Assembly: GCA_963806955.1 (NCBI GenBank)
Contig: CAWDZG010000002.1
Location: forward strand, 558,001 to 622,000
Length of the DNA: 64,000 bases
Reading direction: 5' to 3'
DNA from: Gaiellasilicea sp963806955
Lineage (GTDB): Bacteria > Actinomycetota > Thermoleophilia > Gaiellales > Gaiellaceae
A model generated the notes under the pieces. The model did no database searches, was not told the origin of the DNA, and saw only the letters and a list, made by a program, of their open reading frames with translations. Position numbers and translations under genes: made by a program. Shown one piece after another: positions 36,033 through 46,911 of this stretch (position 1 is the first letter of the stretch; each line of letters starts with the position of its first letter).

Positions 36033-37062
36033 TCAGGTCGCCCGGGCGAGCCGCCGCCGCAGCTCGTCCGCGTGCTCGGCCGCACCGGCGAACGGGAGCC
36101 GCGCTCGGCCCGGCGCGCCGAAGTGGACGCCGTCGAGGACGGCGACGCCGGCGTCGAGCAGGCGCTGCGCCGGGAGGCCGCCGAGGTCGAGCCAGAGGAA
36201 CGGCGTCGCCGCCGGCAGCTCCGCGTCCAGCGTCGGATGCTCCGCGACCGCGGCGTGGGCGGCGTCGCGGTCGCGCGCGGTAGCGGGCCGCCAGCTCGTC
36301 CAGCCAGTCCTGCGGGCCGTCGAGCGCGGCCGCCGCCGCCCGCTGCGCGACGTGGCTCACCCGCAGCACGTCCCACTCGAGCTCGCGCAGGCACGCGTCG
36401 ACCACCTCCGGCGGCCCGGCGACGAAGCCGATCCGCCAGGCGGGCAGCGCCAGGCTCTTGCCGAGGCTCCGCACGAGCACGACGCCCGGTGCGCCCCACG
36501 CGCTCGCGAGCTCGCCGTCGTGGATGCAGCGCTCGTACGCCTCGTCGGTCAGCACCGTCAGCCCGTGCCGCGCCGCGAGCGCGAGGAGCCCGTCGACCTC
36601 CGCCCGCGACGGCAGGCGCCCGTCCGGGTTGTTCGGGTTCGTCAGCACGACGACCTTCGACCTCGGTGTGACCGCGCGCTCGATCGCGTCGGGATCGGGG
36701 CTCGGCACCGGCACGAAGACGCCGCCCGCCCGCTCGACGACGCCGCGGAAGAAGTAGCTCGGCGTCGGCACGAGCACCTCGTCGCCCGGCTCCAGCAGCG
36801 CCCGGAAGGCGAGCCCGAGCGCGTGCATGCAGCCGTTCGTGACCAGGAGCTCGCGCTCGGGATCGGCGGGCGCGGGCAGCGAGCGCGCGATCGCCTCGCG
36901 CAGCGCGAGGTTCCCGCGGCTCGGCGGCGTGACCGCGTGCTCGTCGAGCGCCGCCGCGACCGCCTCGCGCACGTGCGGCGGCAGCGGCGCCGCCACGCTC
37001 CCCTTCAGCGGCAGCAGGTCGGTCCGCCCCGCGAGCGCGCGCTCGGCCGCGATCGACGGCAT
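36033..37062 (-). CDS. Class I/II aminotransferase (PLP fold I; one frame change)
   Basis: About 343 residues when joined. It shows the aspartate-aminotransferase pattern: NLALREAIARSL, LLVTNGCMHALGLAFRALLEPGDEVLVPTP, KVVVLTNPNNPDGRLPSRAE, TDEAYERCIHD, and the PLP-lysine block VRSLGKSLALPAWRIGFV. Near 36283 an extra base breaks YRATARDRDAAHA; the end reads LLDAGVAVLDGVHFGAPG. ATG 37062 is chosen; GTG 37077 overlapping the upstream stop (GTGA) is equally possible. The amino donor and acceptor cannot be named. Confidence 0.88.
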
Positions 37063-37073
37063 CTCGTCGCGCC

Positions 37074-38574
37074 TCACCGGACGACGCCTCCCGCGCGCAC
37101 GCCCGTCGGCGCGCCGTCGGCCCAGGCGCGCTCGCCCGCGACCCAGACGCCCGCGACGCCCTCGGCGAGCCGCAGCGGCTGCTCGTAGGTGGCCGTGTCC
37201 ACGTAGGCGAGAGGATCGAGCAGGACGAGGTCGGCGCGCTTGCCCGGCTCGATCCGGCCGCGGTCGGCGAGCCCGAAGCGGTCGGCGGCGCGCGCGGTCA
37301 GCCGCGCGACCGCCTCCTCCGGCGCCAGCAGCCCCTCGCGCAGGCAGAGCCGTCCCAGGAACCGCGCCGCGCTGCCCGCCACGCGGGGATGAGGGTGCTC
37401 GCCGAAGATCCCGTCCGAGCCGAGCAGCATCCGCGGGTGCGCCGCGATCGTCCGCACCGCCTCGTCGGAGGCGTAGTGGAGGATCATCTGCACGCCGAGC
37501 TCCGACTCGAGCAGCAGCTCCGCGACCGTCTCGACCGGGTCGCCGCCGCGCGCCGCGAGCGACTCGCCCTCGACCACGATCGCCTCCGGGCCGAGCGTGC
37601 CGAGCATGTTCTCCCAGCCGGGCAGGCCGTGCTCGACGTCGTGCGCGATCCGCGCGAGCGCCTCCGGGTCGCGCAGGCGGGCGAGCGTCGCGGCCGCGCC
37701 GCCCTCCTGCGCCCAGGCGGGCAGCAGGCTCGCGAGCAGGGTGCAGCCGGCGCCGTAGGGGTACTGGTCGAAGCTGACGCCGTCGGCCGCGTCGAGCCGC
37801 TCCAGCAGCGGCTCGATCAGCGCCTCGTCGCCGAGCGACTTCAGGTGCGAGACGTGCAGCGGCGCGCCCGAGCGGCGCGAGACGTCGAGCATCTCGTCGA
37901 TCGCCTCCAGCAGCCCCGCGCCCTCGTTGCGGACGTGCGGGACGAGCGGCGCGCCGAACTCGGCCGCGACCTCGGCGACCGCGACCAGCTCGTCGGTCTC
38001 GGCGTGGGCGCCCGGGAGGTAGACGAGCCCGAAGGAGAGGCTCGTCGCCCCCGCCTCGAAGCCCGCGCGCACCTCGTCGCGCATCCGCTCCAGCTCGGCG
38101 GCCGTCGGCGGCCGCCGCTCGCCGCCGATCACCGCGTCGCGGACGGCGCCGTGCCCGACGGACGGGCACGAGCGAGATCGCGGGCCGCGTCGCGTCGAGC
38201 GCGTCGAGGTACTCCGCGAATGTCCGCCACGGCCAGGTCCCGGGGCCTGTCCCCTCGAGTGCGCGCAGGTAGTCGCGCCGCTCGGCCCAGCGGCCCTCGG
38301 CGACCGGCGCGGGCGCGAGCCCGTCCGGGCAGATCACCTGCGTCGTCACGCCCTGCGCGAGCACCTCGGTCAGCAGCGGGTCGTCGAACGAGCGCAGCGC
38401 CGAGTGCGCGTGCACGTCGACGAAGCCCGGGCAGAGCCAGAGCCCCTCCGCCTCGACGACCTCGCCGGACAGCTCGCCGCCGACCGCCGCGATCTGCCCG
38501 TCCGCGACGCCGACGTCCGCCTGCAGCGGCGGCCCCTCGCCCGGGAACACCGTCGCGCCGCGGACGACGAGCAT
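37074..38574 (-). CDS. N-acyl-D-amino-acid deacylase/dihydroorotase-like amidohydrolase, first copy (one frame change)
   Basis: About 499 residues when joined. It begins MLVVRGATVFPGEGPPLQAD and has the metal motif GFVDVHAHSA, where D-aminoacylases have H-x-H. An extra G near 38161 breaks ISLVPSVGHGAVRDAVIGG. HVSHLKSLGDEAL and SFDQYPYGAGCTLLASLLPAW match D-aminoacylase blocks, and MLLGSDGIFGEHPHPRVAGS holds a metal aspartate. The C-terminus (RIEPGKRADLVLLDP) is the amidohydrolase beta-sandwich. It overlaps the CocE-type gene by ATGA. A different D-aminoacylase-like protein is encoded at 47862-49469. Confidence 0.9.
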
Positions 38575-40233
38575 CAGACGACCGGCAGCACGACGTGCGA
38601 GGGATAGACGTCGGTGTGCAGCACCGTCTGTCGCGCGACCTCCATCCGCGTGCCCGTCGCCACGTCCTCGCCGGTGTTGAGGTTGCGGCTGAAGCGCGGG
38701 AAGCTCGAGCTCGTGACGTCGACGCGGATCCGGTGGCCGCGGCGGAAGAGGTTCGCGAGCGGGTAGAGCTGGATCCGGTACTCGGCCGCCTCGCCCGGCT
38801 CGAGCAGCTCCGTGCTCTCGCCCCGCTCCGAGTCGCGGTAGCGGGCGCGGATGATCCCCTCGGTGAGGAAGATCGAGCGGCCGTCCGGGTAGACGTCGCA
38901 GACGCGGACGATCCAGTCGGTGTCCTTCGCGCTCGACGCGGCGTAGAGCACGAGCTCGGGGACGCCGATCACCTCGACGTCCGCGTCGAGCTCGTCGCTC
39001 GTGTAGACGAGCACGTCGTCGCGCGCCTCGAGCGGGCGCTGGTCGCGCGGCCCGGGCAGCACCGGCTCGCGCGCGCCCTGGGTCATCGTCAGCACCGAGT
39101 TGACGCCGCCGATCGTCGGCACGGGATCCTCGGGGTCGTAGGCGTAGCGGTCGGCCTGCTCGTCGGAGCGCGGCGCGTCGCGGTCGAGCGCGGCCGCCGC
39201 TGCGGAGGAAGAACGGCGTCGGCTCGGTGCCCGGCAGCGGCCACTCGCTCTCGCCGCGCCACTCGTCGCGGCCGAGCACGTAGAGCTCGAGCGGCGGGCG
39301 CTCCTCCCAGTCGTTGCCCTCGTCGCGGAGGTAGCGGTCGTAGAAGGCGAGCTCGTGGTCGCGGATCACGGTCAGCGCGGGCGTGAGGTCGACGTCGGCG
39401 GTGAACGTCTCGACGTCCTCCTCGTGCGACCACGGCCCCATCAGGACGCGGTTCGGGACGCGATCGCCGATCGCGGCGAAGGAGCGGAGGTGCGAGCCCG
39501 AGTAGGGGTCGAACCAGCCGCCCTGCTGGAAGATCGGCACGTTCACCGTCTCGGGCCGGTGCCGGAACTGCTGCCAGTACGCGTCGTTCTCCTGGTGCTC
39601 CCACCAGGTGCGCCAGTAGTCGACCTTCCGCCCGATCGCGACCTCGTCCAGCTCGATCAGCGGCAGGTGGCGGAAGACGCGGTCGTTCAGCATCAGCGCA
39701 CCGGCGTGCGGGCCGGTGATCAGGCTGATCGCGCTCGTCCAGAGCGCCGCGGCGCCGAGCGTGAGCGCGAGCTGGAAGGCGCCGCCCGTGTAGTAGCCGT
39801 CCCAGAAGTAGTCGTCGTGGATCACCTGCGGCGCGGCGCACTCCAGGTTCGGATGGCCGAGGTGCAGCAGCTGCCACTGGACGAGGCCGCCGTAGCTGCG
39901 CCCCCAGGTGCCGATCCGGCCGTTGCACCACTCCTCGCCGGCGGCCCAGGTGAGCGTGTCGTGCGCGTCCTCGCCGTCGCGCGACCACGCCTCGAAGACG
40001 CCCTCCGACTCGTAGCGGCCGCGGACGTCGAGCACGACCGCCGCGTAGCCGCGCTGCGCGAACCAGGCGCCCCAGCCGACGAAGCGCTCGCGCGTCGACT
40101 CGTACGGCGTCCACTGCACGATCGTCGGGTGCGGGCCGCCCGAGAGCGGCAGGTAGACGTCGGCGGAGAGCGAGATCCCGTCCCGCATGGGCACGCGCCG
40201 GTCGTGCAGGAGCCTGACGTCCTGCAGGCTCAC
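38574..40233 (-). CDS. CocE/NonD hydrolase, second copy (one frame change)
   Basis: About 552 residues when joined. Blocks: VPMRDGISLSADVYLPLSGG, GYAAVVLDVRGRYESEG, nucleophile elbow GTWGRSYGGLVQW, FQQGGWFDPYSGSH, LMGPWSHEED with the catalytic histidine, and the C-terminal jelly roll RRGHRIRVDVTSSSFPRFSR. An extra C near 39193 in GGCCGCG breaks RSGGALDRDAPRSDEQ. It is a paralogue of the 22551-24451 protein but clearly different in sequence. It lies between the ABC ATPase gene and the D-aminoacylase gene, fitting hydrolysis of an imported ester or amide. Confidence 0.9.
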
Positions 40234-41270
40234 ACGGCGGACGTGGAGACCTGCGACTGCGTGACCGGCAGCGGCGTGCCCGCGAAGTGGCAGGCGGCGG
40301 TGTGGGCGGGCCCGTCGTCGTGGGCGGCGAGCACCGGCTCGACCTCGGCGCAGATCGGCTGCGCGATCGGGCAGCGGGTGCGGAAGCGGCAGCCGGAGGG
40401 CGGGTCGATCGGGCTCGGCACGTCGCCGGTGAGCACGACGCGCTGCTGCTTGCGGCCCGGCACCGGCTCGGGGTTCGCCGAGAGGAGCGCCATCGTGTAC
40501 GGGTGCAGCGGCCGGCGGAAGAGATCCTCCGACGAGGCCAGCTCGACGATCTTGCCGAGGTACATCACGGCGACCCGGTCGGAGATGTAGCCGACGACGG
40601 CGAGGTCGTGCGCGACGAAGAGATAGGTGAGGTTGAACGTCCTGCTTCAGCTCGACGAGCAGGTTCAGCACCTGCGACTGGATCGAGACGTCGAGGGCCG
40701 ACACGGGCTCGTCGGCGACGATGAACTTGGGCTGGAGCACGAGCGCGCGCGCGAGCCCGATCCGCTGGCGCTGGCCGCCGCTGAACATGTGCGGGTAGCG
40801 GTCGGCCGCCTCCTTCGAGAGGCCGACGCGCTCGAGCACGTCGAGCACGACCTCGTCCCGATCGTGCTTGTGCAGGCCGTGGATGCGCAGGCCCTCGCCG
40901 ACGAGGTCGCGCACCTTCATCCGCGGGTCGAGCGAGCCGACCGAGTCCTGGAAGACGATCTGCATGTCACGGCGCGCCGCCTTCAACTCCTTGCTGCCGA
41001 GCGCGCGCACGTCGACGCCGTCGAACTCGATCTCGCCGGCGGTCGGCTCGAGCAGGCGCAGCAGCGTGCGGCCGAGCGTCGACTTGCCGCAGCCCGACTC
41101 GCCGACGAGCCCGACCGTCTCGCCGCGGAAGACGTCGAGGTCGACGCCGTCGACGGCCTGCAACTGCCCGACGGTGCGCTTGAAGAGCCCCTTGCGGACG
41201 GCGAAGTGCTTCTTCACCGCGCGCGCCCGCAGGAGGACGTCCGCCTGGCGCTCCGGGTTCGCGCCGTTGC

Positions 41271-41274
<4 letters not shown>
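40230..41274 (-). CDS. Oligopeptide-type ABC transporter ATPase, DppF/OppF-like (one frame change)
   Basis: About 347 residues when joined. Walker A GLVGESGCGKSTLGRT, Q-loop IVFQDSVGSLDPRMKV, signature FSGGQRQRIGLARAL and Walker B FIVADEPVSALDVS are present. An extra G near 40638 breaks KQDFNLTYLFVAHDLAVVGYISD, which holds the H-loop. The C-terminal iron-sulfur-like cysteines (CRFRTRCPIAQPICAE) are typical of OppF/DppF. It overlaps both neighbours by 4 bases. The permeases are encoded on the other side of the GntR promoter. Confidence 0.93.
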
Positions 41275-42272
<998 letters not shown>

Positions 42273-42276
<4 letters not shown>

Positions 42277-42999
42277 GACTTGCCCTTCGCGGTGCCGGAC
42301 GCGGCCGGGGACGGGCACTGCGATGTGCCGCTCGAGCTGCGCCAGCGCGATCTCGGGGTCGCGCGTCTGCAGGGCCGAGAGCAGGGCGCGGTGCTCCGCG
42401 ACCGTCTCCTCGAAGCTGCGGGAGCGCTCGTAGCGGTAGAAGTAGCCGCGGATCCGGGGCGAGATCGTGCGCCAGATCTGCATCGTGTGCGGCTGCCCGG
42501 AAGCGGTCATCACGATCTCGTGGAAGGAGAGATCGGCCTCGACGAGCTTGCTCAGGTCGCTCGCCTTGCCCGCTTCCTCCATCAGCCAGATCTGCTTGCC
42601 GAGCTCCGCGAAGTCGTCGTCGGTCAGGCGCTCGAGCGCCCGCGCGAAGCTGTAGCGCTCGAGGGTCAGGCGGATCGGGATCAGGACCTCCTGCACCTCC
42701 TCGTCGGAGACGCCGACGACGACCGCCCCGCGGTAGGGGAACGACATCACGAGGCCCTCGTTCTCGAGCTGGCGCAGCGCCTCGCGCACCGGCCCGCGGC
42801 TCGAGCCGAGCTCGGTCGAGAGGGTCGCCTCGATCAGGCGCTCGCCCGGCTCGTAGCGGCCGGCGATGATCGAGGTCCGCAGTCGCTCGGCGATCTGCTG
42901 GGCGCGCGGGAGCGTCTTCCCGGAACCGATCGCAGGCGGGATCGGCAGCGGGGGCACGCTCGGCGTGGCGGGGACGGATTGTGCTGGATCAGCCGTCAT
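42273..42999 (-). CDS. GntR-family transcriptional regulator, FadR/FCD subfamily (probable frame change at the C-terminus)
   Basis: About 241 residues. After a Pro-rich leader the winged helix reads PRAQQIAERLRTSIIAGRYEPGERL, ATLSTELGSSRGPVREALRQLENEGLV. The FCD domain has IPIRLTLERYSFARAL, ADLSFHEIVMTASGQPH and ERSRSFEETVAEHRALLSAL. The C-terminus seems to shift frame near 42310 so as to end PAASGTAKGKS and overlap the ATPase start. It starts right beside the bipartite motif 42999-43027, so autoregulation is likely. The same motif at 55251-55279 suggests it also controls the second divergent promoter. Confidence 0.9.
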
Positions 43000-43027
43000 G
43001 TCGACAATTTGCAAATGGTTGACAATC
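42999..43027 (-). promoter_or_regulatory. Bipartite GntR-type operator, site 1
   Basis: On the minus strand, two half-elements ATTGTCAAC and ATTGTCGACA start 18 bp apart, linked by CATTTGCAA. TTGTC(G/A)ACA resembles FadR-type TTGT-N-ACAA sites. It overlaps both the GntR start and the -35 box of the rightward promoter. It matches the site at 55251-55279 in 22 of 29 positions. Confidence 0.7.
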
Positions 43028-43047
43028 GCAGACCACGGGCCTAGTGT
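43019..43047 (+). promoter_or_regulatory. Sigma-70-type promoter of the rightward enolase/ABC operon
   Basis: TTGACA at 43019-43024 and TAGTGT at 43042-43047 are separated by 17 bp, an ideal spacing. Transcription would start at about 43053-43055, a few bases before GTG 43058, giving an almost leaderless message. The -35 box lies within the GntR-type operator, so bound regulator would block polymerase. Confidence 0.65.
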
Positions 43048-43057
43048 AACCATCCTG

Positions 43058-44215
43058 GTGCGGATCACCAAGGTGGAGACCATCGCGGTACGCACGCCGA
43101 TGCGCGAGCCGCTGGTGTGGCCCGGCGGGACGCGCGAATCGGCCTCCGGCCTGCTCGTCCAGCTCCACACGGACGAGGGTATCGTCGGGATCGGCGAGGC
43201 TCCCGGGCCGACGCTGCCGACGATCCGGACGATCATCGAGCAGGAGCTGACGCAGTTCCTCGTCGGCCAGGATCCGCTCCGCATCGAGTGGCTCGTGCAC
43301 CGGATGGAGGAGTTCGCGCGCAACTGGAGCCGGATCGCCAACTACGCGATCTCGGGGATCGAGCTCGCGCTGCTCGACCTGAAGGGGAAGGCGCTCGGCG
43401 TCCCCGTGGCGGAGCTGCTCGGCGGCTTCAGCCGCGACCGCGTCGCCGTCGTCGGCTACCTCTTCATCGACGAGCCCGAGGCGGCCGCACGCAAGGCCGG
43501 CGCCTTCGTCGACGCCGGCTACACGGAGCTGAAGCTGAAGGTCGGGCGGAGCTTCGAGCAGGATCACGACACGCTCGCGGCGATCCGCGACCGCGTCGGC
43601 AAGGACGTGAAGATCCGCATCGACGCCAACATGATCTGGGGCGTCCCGGCCGCGATCAAGTGGATCAAGGGGCTGGAGCAGTTCGACCTCCAGTACGTCG
43701 AGCAGCCCGTGCCCGACTTCGACGTCGCCGGGCTTGCTCAGGTCCGCCGCTGTGTCTCGGTGCCGATCGCCGCGGACGAGGGCTGCACCGACGTGCGCTC
43801 GGCGCTCGAGCTGATCAAGGCCGACGCCTGCGACGTGCTCGTCGTCTATCCGTCCGAGGCGGGCGGCCTCCGCCGCGCGCACCAGATCGGCGCCCTCGCG
43901 GACGCGGCCGGCAAGTGGTGCGCGATCGGCAGCTGGGCCGAGCTCGGCGTCGCCACGATCGCGAACGCGCACGTCGTCGCGGCCTCGTCGAACTTCCCGT
44001 TCGCGAGCGACACGCACTACCCGCTGCAGCAGTTCGACGTGCTCGAGGAGCGCCTGGAGATGAGCGACGGGCTCGTCACCGTGCCGCGCTCGCCCGGCCT
44101 CGGCGTCGCGCTCGACCCGGCCAATGTCGAACAACTTGCCAACTTCGAGGTACGCGAGTCCGTCTTTTACGACGACATCAACGGAGAAGCACCAAGGGTC
44201 GGTCAGATCCTCTGA
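43058..44215 (+). CDS. Mandelate racemase/muconate-lactonizing enzyme family protein
   Basis: 385 residues, unbroken. N-terminal cap VRITKVETIAVRTPMREPLV; barrel with the general-acid/base pair YTELKLKVG (K-x-K), metal ligands in IRIDANMIWG, QYVEQPVPDFD and IAADEGC, and DVLVVYPSEAGG. The intact K-x-K motif suits racemisation, epimerisation or cycloisomerisation of a carboxylate. GTG 43058 follows the promoter directly. First gene of the rightward unit, 29 bp before the solute-binding protein gene, which has its own strong ribosome site. Confidence 0.92.
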   Translation: MRITKVETIAVRTPMREPLVWPGGTRESASGLLVQLHTDEGIVGIGEAPGPTLPTIRTIIEQELTQFLVGQDPLRIEWLVHRMEEFARNWSRIANYAISGIELALLDLKGKALGVPVAELLGGFSRDRVAVVGYLFIDEPEAAARKAGAFVDAGYTELKLKVGRSFEQDHDTLAAIRDRVGKDVKIRIDANMIWGVPAAIKWIKGLEQFDLQYVEQPVPDFDVAGLAQVRRCVSVPIAADEGCTDVRSALELIKADACDVLVVYPSEAGGLRRAHQIGALADAAGKWCAIGSWAELGVATIANAHVVAASSNFPFASDTHYPLQQFDVLEERLEMSDGLVTVPRSPGLGVALDPANVEQLANFEVRESVFYDDINGEAPRVGQIL

Positions 44216-44244
44216 CGATCCCGAGGAAGAGGAGGGGAAGCACG

Positions 44245-45871
44245 ATGTCCGACAATCCATCCGACACCCCGACCGGCGGTGAGCTCAACCGGCGCGAGCT
44301 GCTGGTCAAGGCCGGCCAGGTCGGGGCAGGTGCGGTAGCGGCCGGAGCCCTCGCGGGCTCGGCCAAGGCGTCGCCGCAGAAGCGGAGCGCCCGGCCGCCG
44401 CAGGGCGGCAAGCTGACGTGGGCGCTCGAGCAGGATCCGGCGCACATCGCGCCGTTCGGCGGCATCCTGACCGCCAACCACTGGGGCAAGGCTCCGATGT
44501 ACGAGTCTCTGATCGAGTGGGACGCCAAGCTGAACGAGCGGCCGGCGCTCGCGACGAGCTGGAAGGTCGTCGACAACAAGACGATCGACTTCACGCTGCG
44601 CCGCGGCGTCCGCTTCCACAACGGCAAGGAGTTCACGGCTGCGGACGCCAAGTACTCCTTCGACCTGCAGCTGAACCCGCCGTCGCCGGGGAGCGTCGCG
44701 GTGCTCGGCCAGGTGCCTGCGATCGCGAGCACCCAGGTGCGCAGCAAGTACGTGCTGCGGATGAAGCTGAAGAACCCGGACGCCCGCGTGTTCGGCTATC
44801 TCGCCTGGAACCGCTACTCGGCGATGGTGCCCGAGGGGATGTACAACCAGGTGAACGCCGGCCGCCAGGGCATCGGCACCGGGCCGTTCCGGCTGCTCGA
44901 CTACCAGCCGAACAGCCACGTCGAGTACGCCCGCTTCCAGCGCTACTGGAAGCAGGGGCTTCCGTACCTCGATGCGCTCTCGTTCAAGATCCTCACCGAC
45001 GAGCAGGCCCGCGTGGCGGCCCTGCGGGCCGGGGCGATCGACGGCGGCACGTTCTCGGCCGACAGCGCGAGGGCGCTGCGCGGGGATCGCAACCTGAAGG
45101 TCCTGCGGGGCCTGACGGCGGCGTTCCGCGAGCTGCAGTTCACGATCAAGCCGGGCGAGAAGAAGCCGTGGCACGACATCCGCGTCCGTCAGGCCGTCAA
45201 CTTCGCCCTCAACCGCCAGGAGATCATCGACAAGGTCTACAGCGGCTTCGGCGAGTACAGCGGCCACGTGCCGCCCGGGTACGGCCCCTGGCCGCTCCCC
45301 CGCGCGGACCTGCGCAACAAGTACGAGAAGCACGACCTCGTCAAGGCGAAGGCCCTGATGAAGGCGGCCGGGTACGGCGAATGGCTTCACGGTCACGATG
45401 ACCACCTTCTCGACCCCGCTCGACTTCGCCCAGGTCGCCGCGGTGATGAAGGCGCAGCTGAAGCGGATCAACATCGACGTGAACATCGTCGCGCAGGAGC
45501 CGGGCACGTTCGCGGCCAACAACGGGCGCGGCACGTTCGACTGGGACCTGACCGCCCGCGGCATGCGCGGCGACGTCGACGGCTACCTGGCCGAGTTCAA
45601 CCCGAGCTCGACCGCGTACCAGGCCTGGTACCCCGCCTACCGGAACGTGCGGGTGTGGCGCCTGGTCGGCAACGGCCGGATCCAGCTCAACCAGAAGAAG
45701 CGGCTCCCGATGTACAAGGAGGCGCAGCGCCTGCTCATGAACGACCTGGTGCAGGTGCCGCTCGTGGCGGTCTCGAAGTTCCAGATCGTCCGCTCGCGGG
45801 TGCAGAACCACTACGTCGCGTTCAGCGACTTCCAGACGGCGCTGCACACGTCCGTGTGGATCAAGCGCTGA
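44245..45871 (+). CDS. ABC transporter solute-binding protein, SBP family 5, Tat-exported (one frame change)
   Basis: About 542 residues when joined. LNRRELLVKAGQVGAGAVAAGALAGSAKA is a twin-arginine signal peptide in form. Then LTWALEQDPAHIAPFGG, MYESLIEWD, DFTLRRGVRFHNGKEFTAAD and IGTGPFRLLDYQPNSHVEY are family-5 (DppA/OppA) blocks. An extra G near 45378 breaks GYGNGFTVTMTTFSTPLD. GAGGAGGGGA at 44229-44238 is a strong ribosome site. It binds an oligopeptide-like ligand outside the membrane. Tat export suggests folding before export. The intergenic hairpin downstream may raise its yield over that of the permeases. Confidence 0.92.
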
Positions 45872-45890
45872 GCAAGCAGTCGCAGGCGGC

Positions 45891-45926
45891 AGGGGAGGAG
45901 CGCGGGCACCGCGGCGCTCCTCCCCT
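45891..45926. terminator. Strong intergenic hairpin between the binding-protein and permease genes
   Basis: Arms AGGGGAGGAGCGC (45891-45903) and GCGCTCCTCCCCT (45914-45926) pair perfectly over 13 bp around a 10-base loop. No T-run follows. Such stems after binding-protein genes commonly stabilise the upstream RNA or attenuate read-through; here it separates the binding protein from the two permeases. Confidence 0.7.
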
Positions 45927-45960
45927 CTCGCTGCCTGCCTGAGAGGAGGTCGGGAAGCCG

Positions 45961-46911
45961 TTGTTCGGATACATCGCCAAGCGCAGCCTGCTGGTCGTCC
46001 CGACGCTCGTCGGGGTCTCGATCGCGATCTTCCTGATGGTGCGGCTGCTGCCGGGCGACGTGATCGACGTCCTCCTCGGCGCGGACACGCAGGCGACGCC
46101 GGAGGTGCGCGAGCAGGCCCGCAAGCAGCTCGGCCTCGACGGCTCGTACGCGGAGCAGTACTGGCGCTGGGCCTCCGGCGCCGTCCAGGGCGACCTCGGC
46201 GACTCGATCAGGAACGCCGAGCCGGTGTCGTCGATCCTGCGCGACGCCGCCCCGATCACGCTCGAGCTCGTCTTCCTCGGCCTGCTGATCGCGGTCGTCG
46301 TCGGCGTGCCGCTCGGGGTGATCTCGGCCGTCCGGCGGGACGGGTCGAGCGACTTCGCCGCCCGCGTCGCCGGCCTGATCGGCGTCAGCATCCCCAGCTT
46401 CTGGCTCGCGACGCTGCTGCTGCTCTTCACCTCGCGCGTCTTCGGCTGGGTGCCGCCGCTGACCTACGTCTCCCCCTTCGACGACCTCGGCGCGAACCTG
46501 AGCCAGTTCATCCTGCCCTCGCTCTCGATCTCGGTCTTCACGATGGCGATCGTGATGCGGATGGTGCGCGCGACGATGCTCGAGGTGCTCTCGCAGGACT
46601 ACGTGCGCACCGCGCGCGCCAAGGGCGTGCCCGGGAGACGGATCGTCTTCAGGCACGCGCTGCGCAACGCGCTGATCCCCGTCGTCACCGTCGTCGGCTT
46701 CGAGGTCGGCGTGCTGATGAGCGGCGCCGCGATCGTCGAGATCATCTTCGGGCTGCCCGGGATCGGCAATCTGCTGCTGCAGGCGATCTTCAGCCGCGAC
46801 TACCCGTTGATCCAGGCGACGACGATGCTGATCGCGGTCATCTTCATCGGCTTCAACCTGCTCGTCGACCTCGTCTACGGCTTCCTCGACCCGAGGATCG
46901 TGGAGGCATGA
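45961..46911 (+). CDS. Oligopeptide-type ABC transporter permease, DppB-like
   Basis: 316 residues from TTG 45961, preceded by GAGAGGAGGT. It has six hydrophobic segments and the BPD permease EAA loop VRTARAKGVPGRRIVFRHALRNALIPVVT. FGYIAKRSLLVVPTLVGVSIAIF is the typical DppB N-terminus, followed by the exported 100-residue loop found in this family (LLPGDVIDVLLG to WASGAVQGDLG). It pairs with the following permease and, by inference, with the two ATPases encoded divergently. Confidence 0.94.
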   Translation: MFGYIAKRSLLVVPTLVGVSIAIFLMVRLLPGDVIDVLLGADTQATPEVREQARKQLGLDGSYAEQYWRWASGAVQGDLGDSIRNAEPVSSILRDAAPITLELVFLGLLIAVVVGVPLGVISAVRRDGSSDFAARVAGLIGVSIPSFWLATLLLLFTSRVFGWVPPLTYVSPFDDLGANLSQFILPSLSISVFTMAIVMRMVRATMLEVLSQDYVRTARAKGVPGRRIVFRHALRNALIPVVTVVGFEVGVLMSGAAIVEIIFGLPGIGNLLLQAIFSRDYPLIQATTMLIAVIFIGFNLLVDLVYGFLDPRIVEA

